In this document: positions 37,846-46,894 of the stretch, piece after piece
Position numbering within the stretch: position 1 is the first letter of the stretch
How the letters are laid out: each line of letters begins with the position of its first letter
Source of the DNA: Granulosicoccus sp036478595
GTDB lineage: Bacteria; Pseudomonadota; Gammaproteobacteria; Granulosicoccales; Granulosicoccaceae
Length of the DNA: 64,000 nt
Assembly: GCA_036478595.1 (NCBI GenBank)
Contig: JAZGEF010000020.1
Location: 4,034-68,033, forward strand
Direction: 5' to 3'
The notes under the pieces: model-generated
Told to the model about the DNA's origin: nothing
The model's database searches: none
What the model saw: only the letters and a program-made list of their open reading frames with translations
Translations under genes and position numbers: made by a program

Positions 37846-37881
37846 GCTGCAGTTATGCGATGTACTTCTCATTACTGCAGC
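37846..37881. other. Hairpin between pilY1 (cluster A) and pilE
   Basis: GCTGCAGT at 37846-37853 pairs perfectly with ACTGCAGC at 37874-37881, and the stem continues inward past one T-T mismatch to ATG/CAT. It starts 8 bp after the pilY1 stop. No T run follows, so it is not a standard intrinsic terminator; it may be an mRNA-processing or stabilising stem. Confidence 0.4.
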
Positions 37882-37992
37882 CCAGATAACAGCTTGCTAA
37901 AAAATGACAACATATAAGTGGCTCTAAGGCCGTTAACCAGAATAAGGACATTCCGAACAAACGGGATTCAAACAATAGAGCGGCATTGACAC

Positions 37993-38403
37993 ATGAACAC
38001 AACTCATACTCTTCAGCACAAACAATGCTCTCAGTCTGGTTTTACGATGATTGAACTACTCATCGTAATCGCGATCATCGGCATCCTGACCGGAATTGCC
38101 TACCCGTCATACCAGTCGCATATGCAAAACACTCGACGCTCTGATGCGCATTTATCCTTATTAAACGCAGCACAAACACTTGAACGCTGTAAGGCAACTC
38201 AATACAGCTATTTGGGATGTGCAGCAAGTGTTTCTACTACCACACCTCAAGACTTATACACGATCAGCCTAACCCCAGCCCCAACGGCGTCAAGCTACAC
38301 AATTATAGCGACCGCTATTAACGTTCAGGCAGAAGACACGGCTTGCGCAGAAATCACATTAAACCAGCTCGGTGAGCAACTACCTGCTGAGTGCTGGGAC
38401 TAA
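37993..38403 (+). CDS. pilE: Type IV minor pilin PilE-like
   Basis: The 136-residue product has leader MNTTHTLQHKQCSQSG before FTMIELLIVIAIIGILTGIA (Glu at +5) and continues AYPSYQSHMQNTRRSDAHL, the PilE-type pattern, with four Cys in the mature domain. In Pseudomonas the order fimU-pilVWXY1-pilE is usual, so this gene completes cluster A and bridges the minor pilins to the major subunit. It is the only pilE-like gene here, so cluster B has none of its own. A 154-bp gap separates it from pilY1 and a 124-bp gap from the next fimU; I saw no convincing sigma-54 site in either. Confidence 0.9.
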   Translation: MNTTHTLQHKQCSQSGFTMIELLIVIAIIGILTGIAYPSYQSHMQNTRRSDAHLSLLNAAQTLERCKATQYSYLGCAASVSTTTPQDLYTISLTPAPTASSYTIIATAINVQAEDTACAEITLNQLGEQLPAECWD

Positions 38404-38527
38404 TACCTTTAGATGCCGAGTAGTCCGCATTTTGCCTTTAGTACCAATACCGAAGTGGCAATCTCGACTTGCGCACATACCAATAAAGGTTTCTAAATCT
38501 GCATATTCCCCGGCCGTTAACAGTGGA

Positions 38528-39142
38528 ATGGAGAAACAACAAAAAAATGGATTCACGCTCATAGAGCTAATGATCGCACTGTTGGTTGCGGGCATATTGC
38601 TGGGCGTTGGTATACCCAGCTTCTCGGGAGCGATCTCCAACAGTCGAATGAGTGGCACCTACAATGATGTTGCACAAGCGCTTTACATCGCCCGATCTGA
38701 AGCGGTCAAAGGCTCTGAAAGAATCACTGTCTGCCCACGTGTTGACGGCGACGTACACGAGTGCGGAGACGATTGGTCAACCGGCATATTGGTTTTTGTT
38801 GACAACGATCCCGTTCTAAGTGCTGACCCCGCCATGCTTGGTCCTGAAGATATCGTAGTGCATTCGCAGAGGAAATATAAAAAGGGTAGCACCATCACAG
38901 CACACCAATCGACAAATAGAAGCCAGTCGAGTGTTGATCCCATTGGCTGGATTCGATACGACTCGACCGGTAAAACCAGTTGGGGCAATGGTTTTTTCAA
39001 ACTTTGCGACGACAAGCGCGGCGCTGAAAGTTCAAAAGCACTCAACATCGTAGCCACCGGAAACCTACGTCGCGGCCGACCCGTTGATACCAGTAGCAAC
39101 ACACCGGCCGATGTTTATGGAAGAGCAATATTATGTCCATAA
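38528..39142 (+). CDS. fimU: Type IV minor pilin, FimU/FimT (GspH-like), cluster B
   Basis: The product (204 residues) has a short leader, MEKQQKNG, before FTLIELMIALLVAGILLGVG. ISNSRMSGTYND and Cys residues in TVCPRVDG, HECGDDW, FKLCDDKRG and AILCP follow, at matching places to the cluster A copy. The frame is open 156 bp further upstream, but that part has no pilin features and overlaps pilE, so ATG 38528 is the start. It shares fold and Cys pattern with the cluster A FimU but clearly differs in the middle region. It opens cluster B. Confidence 0.9.
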   Translation: MEKQQKNGFTLIELMIALLVAGILLGVGIPSFSGAISNSRMSGTYNDVAQALYIARSEAVKGSERITVCPRVDGDVHECGDDWSTGILVFVDNDPVLSADPAMLGPEDIVVHSQRKYKKGSTITAHQSTNRSQSSVDPIGWIRYDSTGKTSWGNGFFKLCDDKRGAESSKALNIVATGNLRRGRPVDTSSNTPADVYGRAILCP

Positions 39143-39666
39143 AATATATATCGCCTCAGACCAAGACCCAACAAGGTGTCGGGCTTATCGAAATATTAAT
39201 CACCGTTGTGTTGTTATCAATCGGCTTTCTTGCCGCTGCTCAAATGCAAATTCAGGGTATGCGTTTTAGTCAAAGCGCCTATTTTCAATCGCAGGCATAT
39301 TTTTTAACTAGCGATATGATTGATCGTATGCGGGCTAATCTTGACGGCATTGAAGCTGGTTATTACGACAACTTAGTTACCTCTGCTAGCCTATCATCGC
39401 CTGGTTGTGAAGACTCCGCATGCTCGCCTAACCAACTGGCTCAACAAGATTTATTCGACTGGAGTGCGAAACTCTACTCAATGCAAGGCGACTCAAACTT
39501 TGTTCCAACATTACCGAGTTCGGATCCAGTTTCTGCAACCGGCACAATCACTCCGCTTGGCGATAATATCTATCAAGTGCGTATGACATGGTCCGAAATA
39601 ATTGACGGTGTTGAAACACCGGGCTTTGTGCAGATGAACTTCGCGCCGGAATTAAACGTACTATGA
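39133..39666 (+). CDS. pilV: Type IV minor pilin PilV, cluster B
   Basis: The 177-residue product has leader MSIKYISPQTKTQQG before VGLIEILITVVLLSIGFLAA, then AQMQIQGMRFSQ, strongly like the cluster A PilV. C-terminal blocks also match: LFDWSAKLYSMQGDSNFVPT here and LYSWRSKLYEPAGSLNFVPS in A. The ATG overlaps the fimU stop by 10 bp, the same geometry as in cluster A. Its stop overlaps the pilW ATG as ATGA. It is a tip-complex minor pilin. Confidence 0.9.
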   Translation: MSIKYISPQTKTQQGVGLIEILITVVLLSIGFLAAAQMQIQGMRFSQSAYFQSQAYFLTSDMIDRMRANLDGIEAGYYDNLVTSASLSSPGCEDSACSPNQLAQQDLFDWSAKLYSMQGDSNFVPTLPSSDPVSATGTITPLGDNIYQVRMTWSEIIDGVETPGFVQMNFAPELNVL

Positions 39667-40790
39667 GTATTCGCAAGATACGCCTAAGTGGTTTTTCTCT
39701 GGTTGAGCTGTTGATCGCAATGGCGCTGGGTTTGATTTTAGTTACCGGTATGATCGCGGTTTTTTCTGGCAACAAACGCACCAGCGAACTAACCTCCGAA
39801 ATGGCAAATATGCAGGAGAGTGCCCGCTTTGTATTGGAAACTATTTCAAACGACATAAGGTCCGCAGGCTTCCAAGGATGCCTTGGGCTTGATCACGGCA
39901 GCATGGATGACCTTACTAACGAACAAGTCATTGGTAATCGAGGCATGTACCTTACAGCTGCGACAGGCTCTATCATTATGGGCCCCGGTAATTGGCAGCC
40001 ACAGCCCGTGGGTGGATTCGTTCTACCAGGATCAATAGTAGCCGTAACAGGCACGCACACAATATCCTTGCAAGGCGGAACCGAAAATCGGGTAGATTTA
40101 GAAGAACCAATGCATGATGGCACCCGCCCTAACCCGGCAATACCGTTAGTTCTAGAAAAACTTGCGCCGTTTAGTGCCAATGTTGGATCCCCGGTTATCA
40201 TTGCAGATTGCGAGAATTCCAATCTGTTTACCATCACTGACATGCAGCTGGTAAATGATAGTTGGGTCATTAGCCACGAGGCTTCCGAAAACACTACTGG
40301 TGCTTTTACACAGCCTTTTGGTAACAACAACAAACTGCGACAAGTTTCAGTGACACCGTATTTCAATCATATCTATTTTATTGGTGACGCAGGTGTTCTT
40401 ACTGAGAAGGGAGACAGGATCACCTCTCTTTATCAACAATCGTATCCATTCGATCCTGTAGTAAACCCCCCTACTGAACTTATACAGGGTATCGAGAATA
40501 TGCGTGTGTCATTTGGCATCCAAGACAGAAACGGCCAAGTCCAATACGTTCAAGCAAACGAACCAGCTTATGATCCCAGCGCTGTGGTGAGTGTTCAAAT
40601 CGGTTTACTGATGAGTTCATGGGATCAAATTGCATCGGTAGATGACGAAAACACCTATGTGCTTGCGGGTCAGCAAATCCCAGCATCTGCACTATCAGTT
40701 GATGGTAATACACATCCTTTGGATGCAAGATTCCGGTTGGCATTTAATACCACGGTGAAAGTACGCAACCGACGAGTGCAAAAACAATGA
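39663..40790 (+). CDS. pilW: Type IV minor pilin PilW, cluster B
   Basis: The 375-residue product has leader MSIRKIRLSG before FSLVELLIAMALGLILVTGM. VFSGNKRTSELTSEM and RFVLETISNDIRSAGFQGC match the cluster A PilW hallmark, and the end RFRLAFNTTVKVRNRR parallels RLRMAFSSSVTIRNRR of A. The middle domains are clearly diverged. It overlaps pilV and pilX by ATGA at both ends, so translation of the set is coupled. The role is as for PilW of cluster A, presumably in a separate tip complex. Confidence 0.92.
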   Translation: MSIRKIRLSGFSLVELLIAMALGLILVTGMIAVFSGNKRTSELTSEMANMQESARFVLETISNDIRSAGFQGCLGLDHGSMDDLTNEQVIGNRGMYLTAATGSIIMGPGNWQPQPVGGFVLPGSIVAVTGTHTISLQGGTENRVDLEEPMHDGTRPNPAIPLVLEKLAPFSANVGSPVIIADCENSNLFTITDMQLVNDSWVISHEASENTTGAFTQPFGNNNKLRQVSVTPYFNHIYFIGDAGVLTEKGDRITSLYQQSYPFDPVVNPPTELIQGIENMRVSFGIQDRNGQVQYVQANEPAYDPSAVVSVQIGLLMSSWDQIASVDDENTYVLAGQQIPASALSVDGNTHPLDARFRLAFNTTVKVRNRRVQKQ

Positions 40791-41263
40791 ATGTACCTAA
40801 TCGCACAAAATATAATCATCATGATCAGAGTGGCGCTGCCCTCATGATCGCGATGATCATGATTTTTATGCTTTCTATTATGGGTATTTCATCGATGCGT
40901 GGCTCTTCACTAGAGCGTCGTATGGCTAGTAACTCTGTTCAAAGTGCGGCGACATTCCAATCGGCGGAATCGTTGACTGACATTGCATTGAATACATCTG
41001 CCAATCTTGAAATGGCATGGAAGGAACAGCCCACCGCCTACAAAATTCCCAACATTGATTTAAAAAATTCATTTGCGGCCTCACAAGGTATCGAAGCTGA
41101 ATACCTTGGCGATAGTACGCCGCTCGGTTTTTCGATAGGTGTCAACACCGGTGGCGGCTTTACCGCGTTTAACTACGAAGTTAGAGGCGGAAGCAAGATA
41201 GAAGAATCTAGAACGTCTTCAGCAGTTTTTCAAGGCGCGTACCGAGTAGTTCCGGGATTTTAA
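40787..41263 (+). CDS. pilX: Type IV minor pilin PilX, cluster B
   Basis: The 158-residue product has a leader ending DQSG before AALMIAMIMIFMLSIMGISS, without Glu at +5, then MRGSSLERRMASNSVQSAA and FQSAESLTDIA, the PilX pattern. It starts with ATG where the cluster A copy uses GTG. It overlaps pilW by ATGA and ends 14 bp before pilY1, whereas in cluster A the two genes share a base. The C-terminal part differs from the cluster A paralogue, consistent with a different PilY1 partner. Confidence 0.88.
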   Translation: MNVPNRTKYNHHDQSGAALMIAMIMIFMLSIMGISSMRGSSLERRMASNSVQSAATFQSAESLTDIALNTSANLEMAWKEQPTAYKIPNIDLKNSFAASQGIEAEYLGDSTPLGFSIGVNTGGGFTAFNYEVRGGSKIEESRTSSAVFQGAYRVVPGF

Positions 41264-41277
41264 GCGAGGCATCACGA

Positions 41278-44200
41278 ATGAACACAATGCCAAAGAGGAT
41301 GAAAATGAAACTACCCAATCCGGGCAAGGACAAACTGATAGCTGTTGTTGCAGGCGTTGCGTTAAGCAGCACCCTGGCAGTTAGCTCCGCAATCGCTGAT
41401 GATACCGAAGTATTTTTCGGGCAGGTCACATCTGATTCAGGCACGCACCCGAACGTTATGTTCGTACTCGATACATCGGGCTCAATGAACAGCTACGACG
41501 GGACGTCATCTAGTCGACTAGAGCGGATGAAAGATGCAATGCATACCATCCTCGATGAGACAGCCAATGTCAATGTTGGTTTGATGCGCTTTAACGGCCA
41601 TCAAGGTGGTGGTGCAGTATTGCATCCAGTCAGGCCCATCGATGGAGCGATTTGCACTGGCGCCGCGTGTGGAACGCTCGCTGTAGCAGTGAAGGTGAGC
41701 AAGGCAGATGGTGATGCTGAAGAAACAGGCTCTAACCCTATTTCCACTATCGATGCCATATCAGGCAGTACCATTGTTGTACCTGGCACAGACCCGGCAA
41801 CAATGAACCTCGACGGTAATTCACTCTTTTTAGGTCAAACTGCAATTGGCCCCGAAGGCGTAGTACGCAAAGTTGGCCTGCACTTTGAAGAGCTCAATAT
41901 ACCGCAGGGCGCCACAATTACGACTGCAAAAGTAGAATTTAGAGCTAACGCCAACGATGCAAGCACAACTGCATTTAATATCGCTGCAGAGCAAGTCGAT
42001 TCGGCTAACATCTTTACCGACGCCAATAACGACATAAGCAATCGCACTTTAGGTCAAGTTGTTCCGTGGGCGCCATCAGCTTGGGTGACGGGTCAAGACT
42101 ACGACTCTGCAGACATATCCGTAGTCATACAAGAAATAGTGGACAGAGCCAACTGGTGTGGCGGCAATAATATGAATCTAGTACTCGGTGGTACTGGAAA
42201 ACGACGAATTCGATCATATGACTCATGGGCAACGACGGCGCCAACGTTACGAATCAGCTACACAACCGATAACATTCCGTCGGGTAGTGGTTGTATGCGT
42301 TTTCCTACGATTGCTGCAGTATCAAGTAACTCAGATAACGCCGAACAAAGATTAAGCACCAATCTAGTCAATACTGGCAGTTCCGATCTTGAAATGTACA
42401 GAGACGGTAATAAAAACTGGAAAGCACAGATAATTGGTGTGCGTTTCCCTAATCTTGAAATACCGCAAGGCGCTGTAATAGAAACGGCCTTTATCGAATT
42501 CACTACAGATAGAGATCGTGGTGGGGACGTTTCAATGATAATTAACGCCGAGGATAGTGGCAATGCCGAATCGTTCGAGCCTAAAAAATTCAATGTATCT
42601 GCCAGAAGCTTAGCCTCTCCACCTGTAGCATGGAATAATCTACCGCTCGCCGCTGTGGGTGAAACAGTGCTAACACCTAATGTTGCTGCTGCGCTACAGC
42701 AAGTTATCGATCGCCCTGACTGGGCTCGCGGCAATGCTGCTGCGTTTGTATTTTCAGGCAATGGCGGTGGCGGATACCGTGAGTACGAATCCTTTAAAGG
42801 ATCACCAAACTCACCACCAAAACTAAAAGTAATCTATCGACATGTTGTCGGTGGCGTTACTGAATCTCAGATAACTGTAAGAGATGAACTCAAAGGCATA
42901 GTCAACGAAATGGTTGCGCATGATGGCACACCACTTGTTGATGCCTATTATGAAGCTAGCCTGTATATGACTGGTAAAGACGTAGACTATGGTAAGAACC
43001 GCGGCACTAACAACTATTGGTCAAGGCCGAAGTACCAACGTGTGTCTCATTCTGAGTCCTGGAATGGCTCTGCTCAAGTAAATCGCAGCGACAACTGCAC
43101 TGATGAAAACCTGAACTCACCTGCTTGCGCAAGTGAGCACATTACCGGGACGGCTAAGTACATATCGCCGATGGTGTCAAGTTGCCAAACTAATCACATC
43201 GTATTTCTAACCGATGGTAAAGCTACGTCCAACGTTTCAAAGAACAAGGTAAAAGCACTGATAGGCCTGAACGCTCCTCTTGACTGCAGCACGCAGGGCT
43301 CGAATGATGAGCGCTGCGGTCGTGAGCTAGCCGCGTGGTTAAATGAAACTGACCATAACGAAAGCATTACAGGCAAGCAAAACATCTCGACTTACACCAT
43401 CGGTTTTAACTACCAGGGCGACTTTTTGAAAGATATCGCCCGCGAAGGCGAAGGTCAGTATTTTAAAGCTGAGAGTGCATCGCAGCTGGTTAATGTGTTT
43501 AAGGACATTCTAGGTGACGTGCTAGCAGTAGATACCAGCTTTGTGGCACCGGGTGCTACCGTGAATCAATTTAATCGTTTGACTCATCGTAACGACATCT
43601 ATTTTGCGCTATTCAAGCCAGATCAACGCCCAACTTGGGATGGAAACCTAAAGCGTTACGAAGTTAATATCGATGGTACAGGCAAAATCGGTATTCTAGA
43701 TACTAATGGTTCTTCGGCAGTTGATGAAACCAGTGGTTTTTTTCGCTCAGATAGTGAAAGCTGGTGGTCTGGGTTCGAAGATGGTAATACTGTCGCGTTT
43801 GGTGGTGCAGCATACCAATTAGATTACGATCAAACGGGTCCATACCCAAATCGCCGGGCATTTACATACCTAGGTGATTATTCAAGCCTGGGTTCGAATG
43901 GAGCCGATCTCACAGCAGCAGCATCAAAATTACACGAAAGCAACAATAATATAACGCTCGCCCATTTGGGCATAGAGAACATGGCAGCCACCAATTCCCA
44001 AAAGAATGCTCTTCGCTCAGATCTTCTGAAGTGGACTCGTGGCCTCGACATTAAGGACGAGAACGACGACAACGATATCACCGACTACCGCAGACATATC
44101 GGTGACCCAATGCATGCGCGTCCCGTAATATTAAACTACGCGACGGCAAATCCAAGTTATGCATTGAGCACAGTGTTTGTTGGCACCAATGAAGGCTATC

Positions 44201-45627
44201 TTCATGCTATCGAAAGAGACGGTGGTAATGAGTTGTTTGGATTTATGCCAAAAGAGCTATTACCAAACATCCAACCCTACTTTGCAAACCAATCGTCTTC
44301 ATCACACCCATATGGTTTAGATGGCTCTCTGTCTGTTTGGACAGAGGATTTAAACAATAATGTGATGATTGATAACGGCGAAAAAGCATACCTGTATGCC
44401 GGTATGCGCCGAGGTGGTAGCAACTACTACGCACTGGATGTATCCGCTCGTATGAACCCAGATCTCAAATGGGTAATTGAAGGCGGTCCTGGCGGAACAC
44501 CGGGTTTTGAAGAGCTAGGCCAAACTTGGTCTCGCCCGGTGCCTAATAAAATCATGTTTAACGGGGTTGAACGTAATGTGTTGATTTTTGGAGCTGGCTA
44601 TGACACTAACCAAGATCCCGACCCTGCTAAAGTGGTGATGGAACAAACACCTGACGATAGAGGGCGTGGTTTCTTTATCGTCGATGCAGTCACCGGTGAA
44701 CACCTGTGGTCAGTACTTGGCAGTAACAGCGTACTTGGCGACAGCCAACATATACCAGCTTTACAGTACAGTGTACCGAGTGACATCCGCGCATTAGATA
44801 CCAATAATGACGGCCTAACTGATCAATTGTACTTTGGCGATATGGGCGGACGAGTTTGGCGCTTTGACTTTGTACAATATCACCAAAGCTCAGATGGCGA
44901 TCTGCTAGACGGTGGAATAATCGCCAACCTGGCTGGCACCAACACGAAAGATCATCGCCGCTTTTACTATGAGCCGGATATTGCGGTAATCGCACACGAA
45001 GGCGAACGCTTCATGTCTATCTCCATCGGTTCTGGCTGGCGTGCACACCCGCTTAATAGAGTGGTTGATGATCGATTCTTTGTATTGCGATCAGAAAACG
45101 TGCTAAATAAGCCGCAACAATACGGCATGCTTGACCCAAATAGTGGTTCGTACCGCCCTGTCGTTGCAGCTGATCTAATGGATGTCACAAACGATATCGA
45201 TGCTGACACCGGCCCTTACGGCTGGTATTTGGACTTAGCTGATACTGGTGAAAAAGTGCTGGGTGACAGTGTCACAGTAAACAACCAGGTTATTTTCTCT
45301 AGCTATAAGCCAAGTGTAACTGGCAGCGCCTGTAGTACTGCCATTGGTGGTGGTTCTGTTTATGTTTTGAACATTCTAAACGGCTCACCACGAGTTGACT
45401 TGGATGGCGATGGCGACGTAGATGAGGATGATCGTTCTACTGAATTGGCCCATGGTGGTATCCCACCAGAGCCAGCAGTATTGATTACCGAACACGGCCC
45501 TACCGTGTTGGTCGGGCCAGAGCAGCCTGTTGAGCCTGACTTCCAGAACCTGACGCAACGTACGTATTGGCACATGCCAGGTGATGATGAGGCTGAGTAT
45601 TTAGTGGAAGAAACCACAGGTAATTAA
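41278..45627 (+). CDS. pilY1: PilY1-family pilus tip adhesin, cluster B (shorter form)
   Basis: The 1449-residue product has a signal peptide ending SAIADD (about residue 40) and a von Willebrand A metal site DTSGS at 65-69. Two inserted beta-rich modules follow (about 159-331 and 342-525), then the rest of the A domain (VFLTDGKATS) and the PilY1 propeller with TSFVAPGATVNQFNRLTHRN. An EF-hand-like DLNNNVMIDNGE and the calcium-site motif DTNNDGLTD (from 1174) are present. Its two modules correspond best to the third and fourth modules of the cluster A protein, including a shared WCGGN motif. That accounts for most of the 400-residue size difference. A GAGG precedes the ATG. Confidence 0.93.
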   Translation: MNTMPKRMKMKLPNPGKDKLIAVVAGVALSSTLAVSSAIADDTEVFFGQVTSDSGTHPNVMFVLDTSGSMNSYDGTSSSRLERMKDAMHTILDETANVNVGLMRFNGHQGGGAVLHPVRPIDGAICTGAACGTLAVAVKVSKADGDAEETGSNPISTIDAISGSTIVVPGTDPATMNLDGNSLFLGQTAIGPEGVVRKVGLHFEELNIPQGATITTAKVEFRANANDASTTAFNIAAEQVDSANIFTDANNDISNRTLGQVVPWAPSAWVTGQDYDSADISVVIQEIVDRANWCGGNNMNLVLGGTGKRRIRSYDSWATTAPTLRISYTTDNIPSGSGCMRFPTIAAVSSNSDNAEQRLSTNLVNTGSSDLEMYRDGNKNWKAQIIGVRFPNLEIPQGAVIETAFIEFTTDRDRGGDVSMIINAEDSGNAESFEPKKFNVSARSLASPPVAWNNLPLAAVGETVLTPNVAAALQQVIDRPDWARGNAAAFVFSGNGGGGYREYESFKGSPNSPPKLKVIYRHVVGGVTESQITVRDELKGIVNEMVAHDGTPLVDAYYEASLYMTGKDVDYGKNRGTNNYWSRPKYQRVSHSESWNGSAQVNRSDNCTDENLNSPACASEHITGTAKYISPMVSSCQTNHIVFLTDGKATSNVSKNKVKALIGLNAPLDCSTQGSNDERCGRELAAWLNETDHNESITGKQNISTYTIGFNYQGDFLKDIAREGEGQYFKAESASQLVNVFKDILGDVLAVDTSFVAPGATVNQFNRLTHRNDIYFALFKPDQRPTWDGNLKRYEVNIDGTGKIGILDTNGSSAVDETSGFFRSDSESWWSGFEDGNTVAFGGAAYQLDYDQTGPYPNRRAFTYLGDYSSLGSNGADLTAAASKLHESNNNITLAHLGIENMAATNSQKNALRSDLLKWTRGLDIKDENDDNDITDYRRHIGDPMHARPVILNYATANPSYALSTVFVGTNEGYLHAIERDGGNELFGFMPKELLPNIQPYFANQSSSSHPYGLDGSLSVWTEDLNNNVMIDNGEKAYLYAGMRRGGSNYYALDVSARMNPDLKWVIEGGPGGTPGFEELGQTWSRPVPNKIMFNGVERNVLIFGAGYDTNQDPDPAKVVMEQTPDDRGRGFFIVDAVTGEHLWSVLGSNSVLGDSQHIPALQYSVPSDIRALDTNNDGLTDQLYFGDMGGRVWRFDFVQYHQSSDGDLLDGGIIANLAGTNTKDHRRFYYEPDIAVIAHEGERFMSISIGSGWRAHPLNRVVDDRFFVLRSENVLNKPQQYGMLDPNSGSYRPVVAADLMDVTNDIDADTGPYGWYLDLADTGEKVLGDSVTVNNQVIFSSYKPSVTGSACSTAIGGGSVYVLNILNGSPRVDLDGDGDVDEDDRSTELAHGGIPPEPAVLITEHGPTVLVGPEQPVEPDFQNLTQRTYWHMPGDDEAEYLVEETTGN

Positions 45628-45650
45628 TACCTGTAGTGCAATTCCCTGTG

Positions 45651-45680
45651 GGTGATGGCCCGTAAGTTTGGGTCATTACC
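45651..45680. other. Imperfect hairpin after cluster B
   Basis: GGTGATGGCCC (45651-45661) pairs with GGGTCATTACC (45670-45680) at nine of eleven positions, the others being wobble-type, around an 8-nt loop. It begins 24 bp after the pilY1 stop. No T run follows, so termination is only possible. Confidence 0.3.
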
Positions 45681-45728
45681 TTCAGCGAATTTCGTTCTAG
45701 TTGATCAATAAGCGCGATTAGAATGGGC

Positions 45729-45734
45729 TATAAT
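45729..45734 (+). promoter_or_regulatory. Possible -10 box upstream of the Trm112-like gene
   Basis: A perfect TATAAT lies 36 bp before the ATG of the Trm112-like gene. The best upstream match for a -35 box (TTGATC at 45701) is 22 bp away, longer than normal, so this is tentative. Confidence 0.3.
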
Positions 45735-45769
45735 GAAATGAAATCCCTTTTGGAGCCCTTCCCACAACT

Positions 45770-45988
45770 ATGGACAAGCGATTACTCGATATGCTGGTTT
45801 GCCCAGTAAGCAAAGGCAAGTTAATCATGAACGGTAACGAGCTTTGGAGCTCGTCTTCATCCTTGGCCTATCCTGTTCGCGACGGTATTCCGGTATTACT
45901 CGAAAGCGAAGCTAGAGCCTTATCACCAGAAGAAATTGAGACGCTTACACGCCTCAAGAAAAAATCTAGCAGGCCATTAGACGGCTAA
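45770..45988 (+). CDS. Trm112 family protein
   Basis: The 72-residue product reads MDKRLLDMLVCPVSKGKLIM with ELWSSSSSLAYPVRDGIPVL after it, the Trm112/YcaR fold. In YcaR and Trm112 relatives this small domain can bind zinc and support partner methyltransferases; here only one Cys (in LVCPVS) is obvious, so a bound metal is doubtful. Length and N-terminus match the family. It follows the second pilus cluster after 142 bp, and its stop overlaps the end of the opposite-strand exported-protein gene by a few bases. Confidence 0.86.
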   Translation: MDKRLLDMLVCPVSKGKLIMNGNELWSSSSSLAYPVRDGIPVLLESEARALSPEEIETLTRLKKKSSRPLDG

Positions 45989-46641
45989 TTGAGTGGATTC
46001 ATCCGCACTTCGATCACATCTGATCGAGCTTCCAACCAACTTTTTGCAGTGCCTTCGATTCGACGCATTTGCAAGAATAAAATCTCTGCTTCCGGGTAAT
46101 TAGCCGTCGTAATAACTTTCGAAAATCGATGCCATTTTGCATCAGTAAAACCTTCGTTATCACTCACTCGATAGTGGCTAGGATTACCTCGGACAGAGGT
46201 GTTTAGTGTTGTTGAATAAATACCTTCACGTACAGCGACGTTATCAATCAGGATTTGTTGAACATCAGGCGTAGCCAATGAGCTACCCGCTCTGCATCGT
46301 GGGCCAGGTACACCATCAATCAACTTAACTTGTTTAATCAAGTTATAACCGCGCGCCGGCTCGCTCATGCGAACGCCTGCAGTGCGATCTTTAGAAACAG
46401 TGACAAGTAAGGGCACGTTAGGCACATCCACCTTCGCTGTACCGCTGGAGTCGGTAAACATTGCGCCAAATTGTTTGTAGTTGCCTTGCAAACCAACACA
46501 AACCGCAGCGCCCACAACCGGTGCGCCAGTATCATCGACAACGCGAACGCCAAATACGGCAGCCTGTGCAGACGGTGCTGTTGAAACAATGGCTGCAGCT
46601 AGCGCCACGGCACCTAGGCGAGTACGAGTAGATAATTTCAT
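45985..46641 (-). CDS. Exported protein of unknown function
   Basis: The 218-residue product has a clear signal peptide (MKLSTRTRLGAVALAAA..., cleavage about SAQAAV at 28). A region with VVDDTGAPVVGAAVCVGLQG and TDSSGTAKVDVPNVPL follows, resembling carboxypeptidase-regulatory-like or Ig-like beta-sandwich repeats. The C-terminal part is unassigned. Two Cys (VCVGL, PRCRAG) may form a disulfide. GGGGAA lies before the ATG. No family name is recognised. It is on the same strand as the DUF882 gene 253 bp upstream, a gap in which I see only a small TTGAGC/GCTCAA hairpin at 46863-46877. Confidence 0.7.
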   Translation of the reverse strand: MKLSTRTRLGAVALAAAIVSTAPSAQAAVFGVRVVDDTGAPVVGAAVCVGLQGNYKQFGAMFTDSSGTAKVDVPNVPLLVTVSKDRTAGVRMSEPARGYNLIKQVKLIDGVPGPRCRAGSSLATPDVQQILIDNVAVREGIYSTTLNTSVRGNPSHYRVSDNEGFTDAKWHRFSKVITTANYPEAEILFLQMRRIEGTAKSWLEARSDVIEVRMNPLN

Positions 46642-46894
46642 TTTTTATTCCCCAATCAAAGCGGTTAAGCAATAGCCCGTTAGCCGGCTATGCTTGCTTT
46701 TCATCATGTGTATGACGTTTGGACTATTTCATAGCAAACGCGCCTATGAAGGTGGGAAGCGCCTCACAAATTGAGCTGTTGATTGAAAATTCCAGGAGTC
46801 GGTAATGGTGTTTCGAGACAGGCGACTCGTTTTCAGTGGGCTCAAAATTAAAGGCCGAGGAGTTGAGCGCAGCTCAAATCGATAAAATAAATAC

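Noticed and set aside
37839..37992. Sigma-54 promoter upstream of pilE
   Set aside because: No pair resembling TGGC and TTGC with the right spacing could be found; only a weak TATAAG with poor -35 spacing.
38372..38527. N-terminal extension of the second FimU
   Set aside because: The frame is open, but it overlaps pilE and would put 52 non-leader residues before a normal prepilin site. ATG 38528 gives a standard leader.
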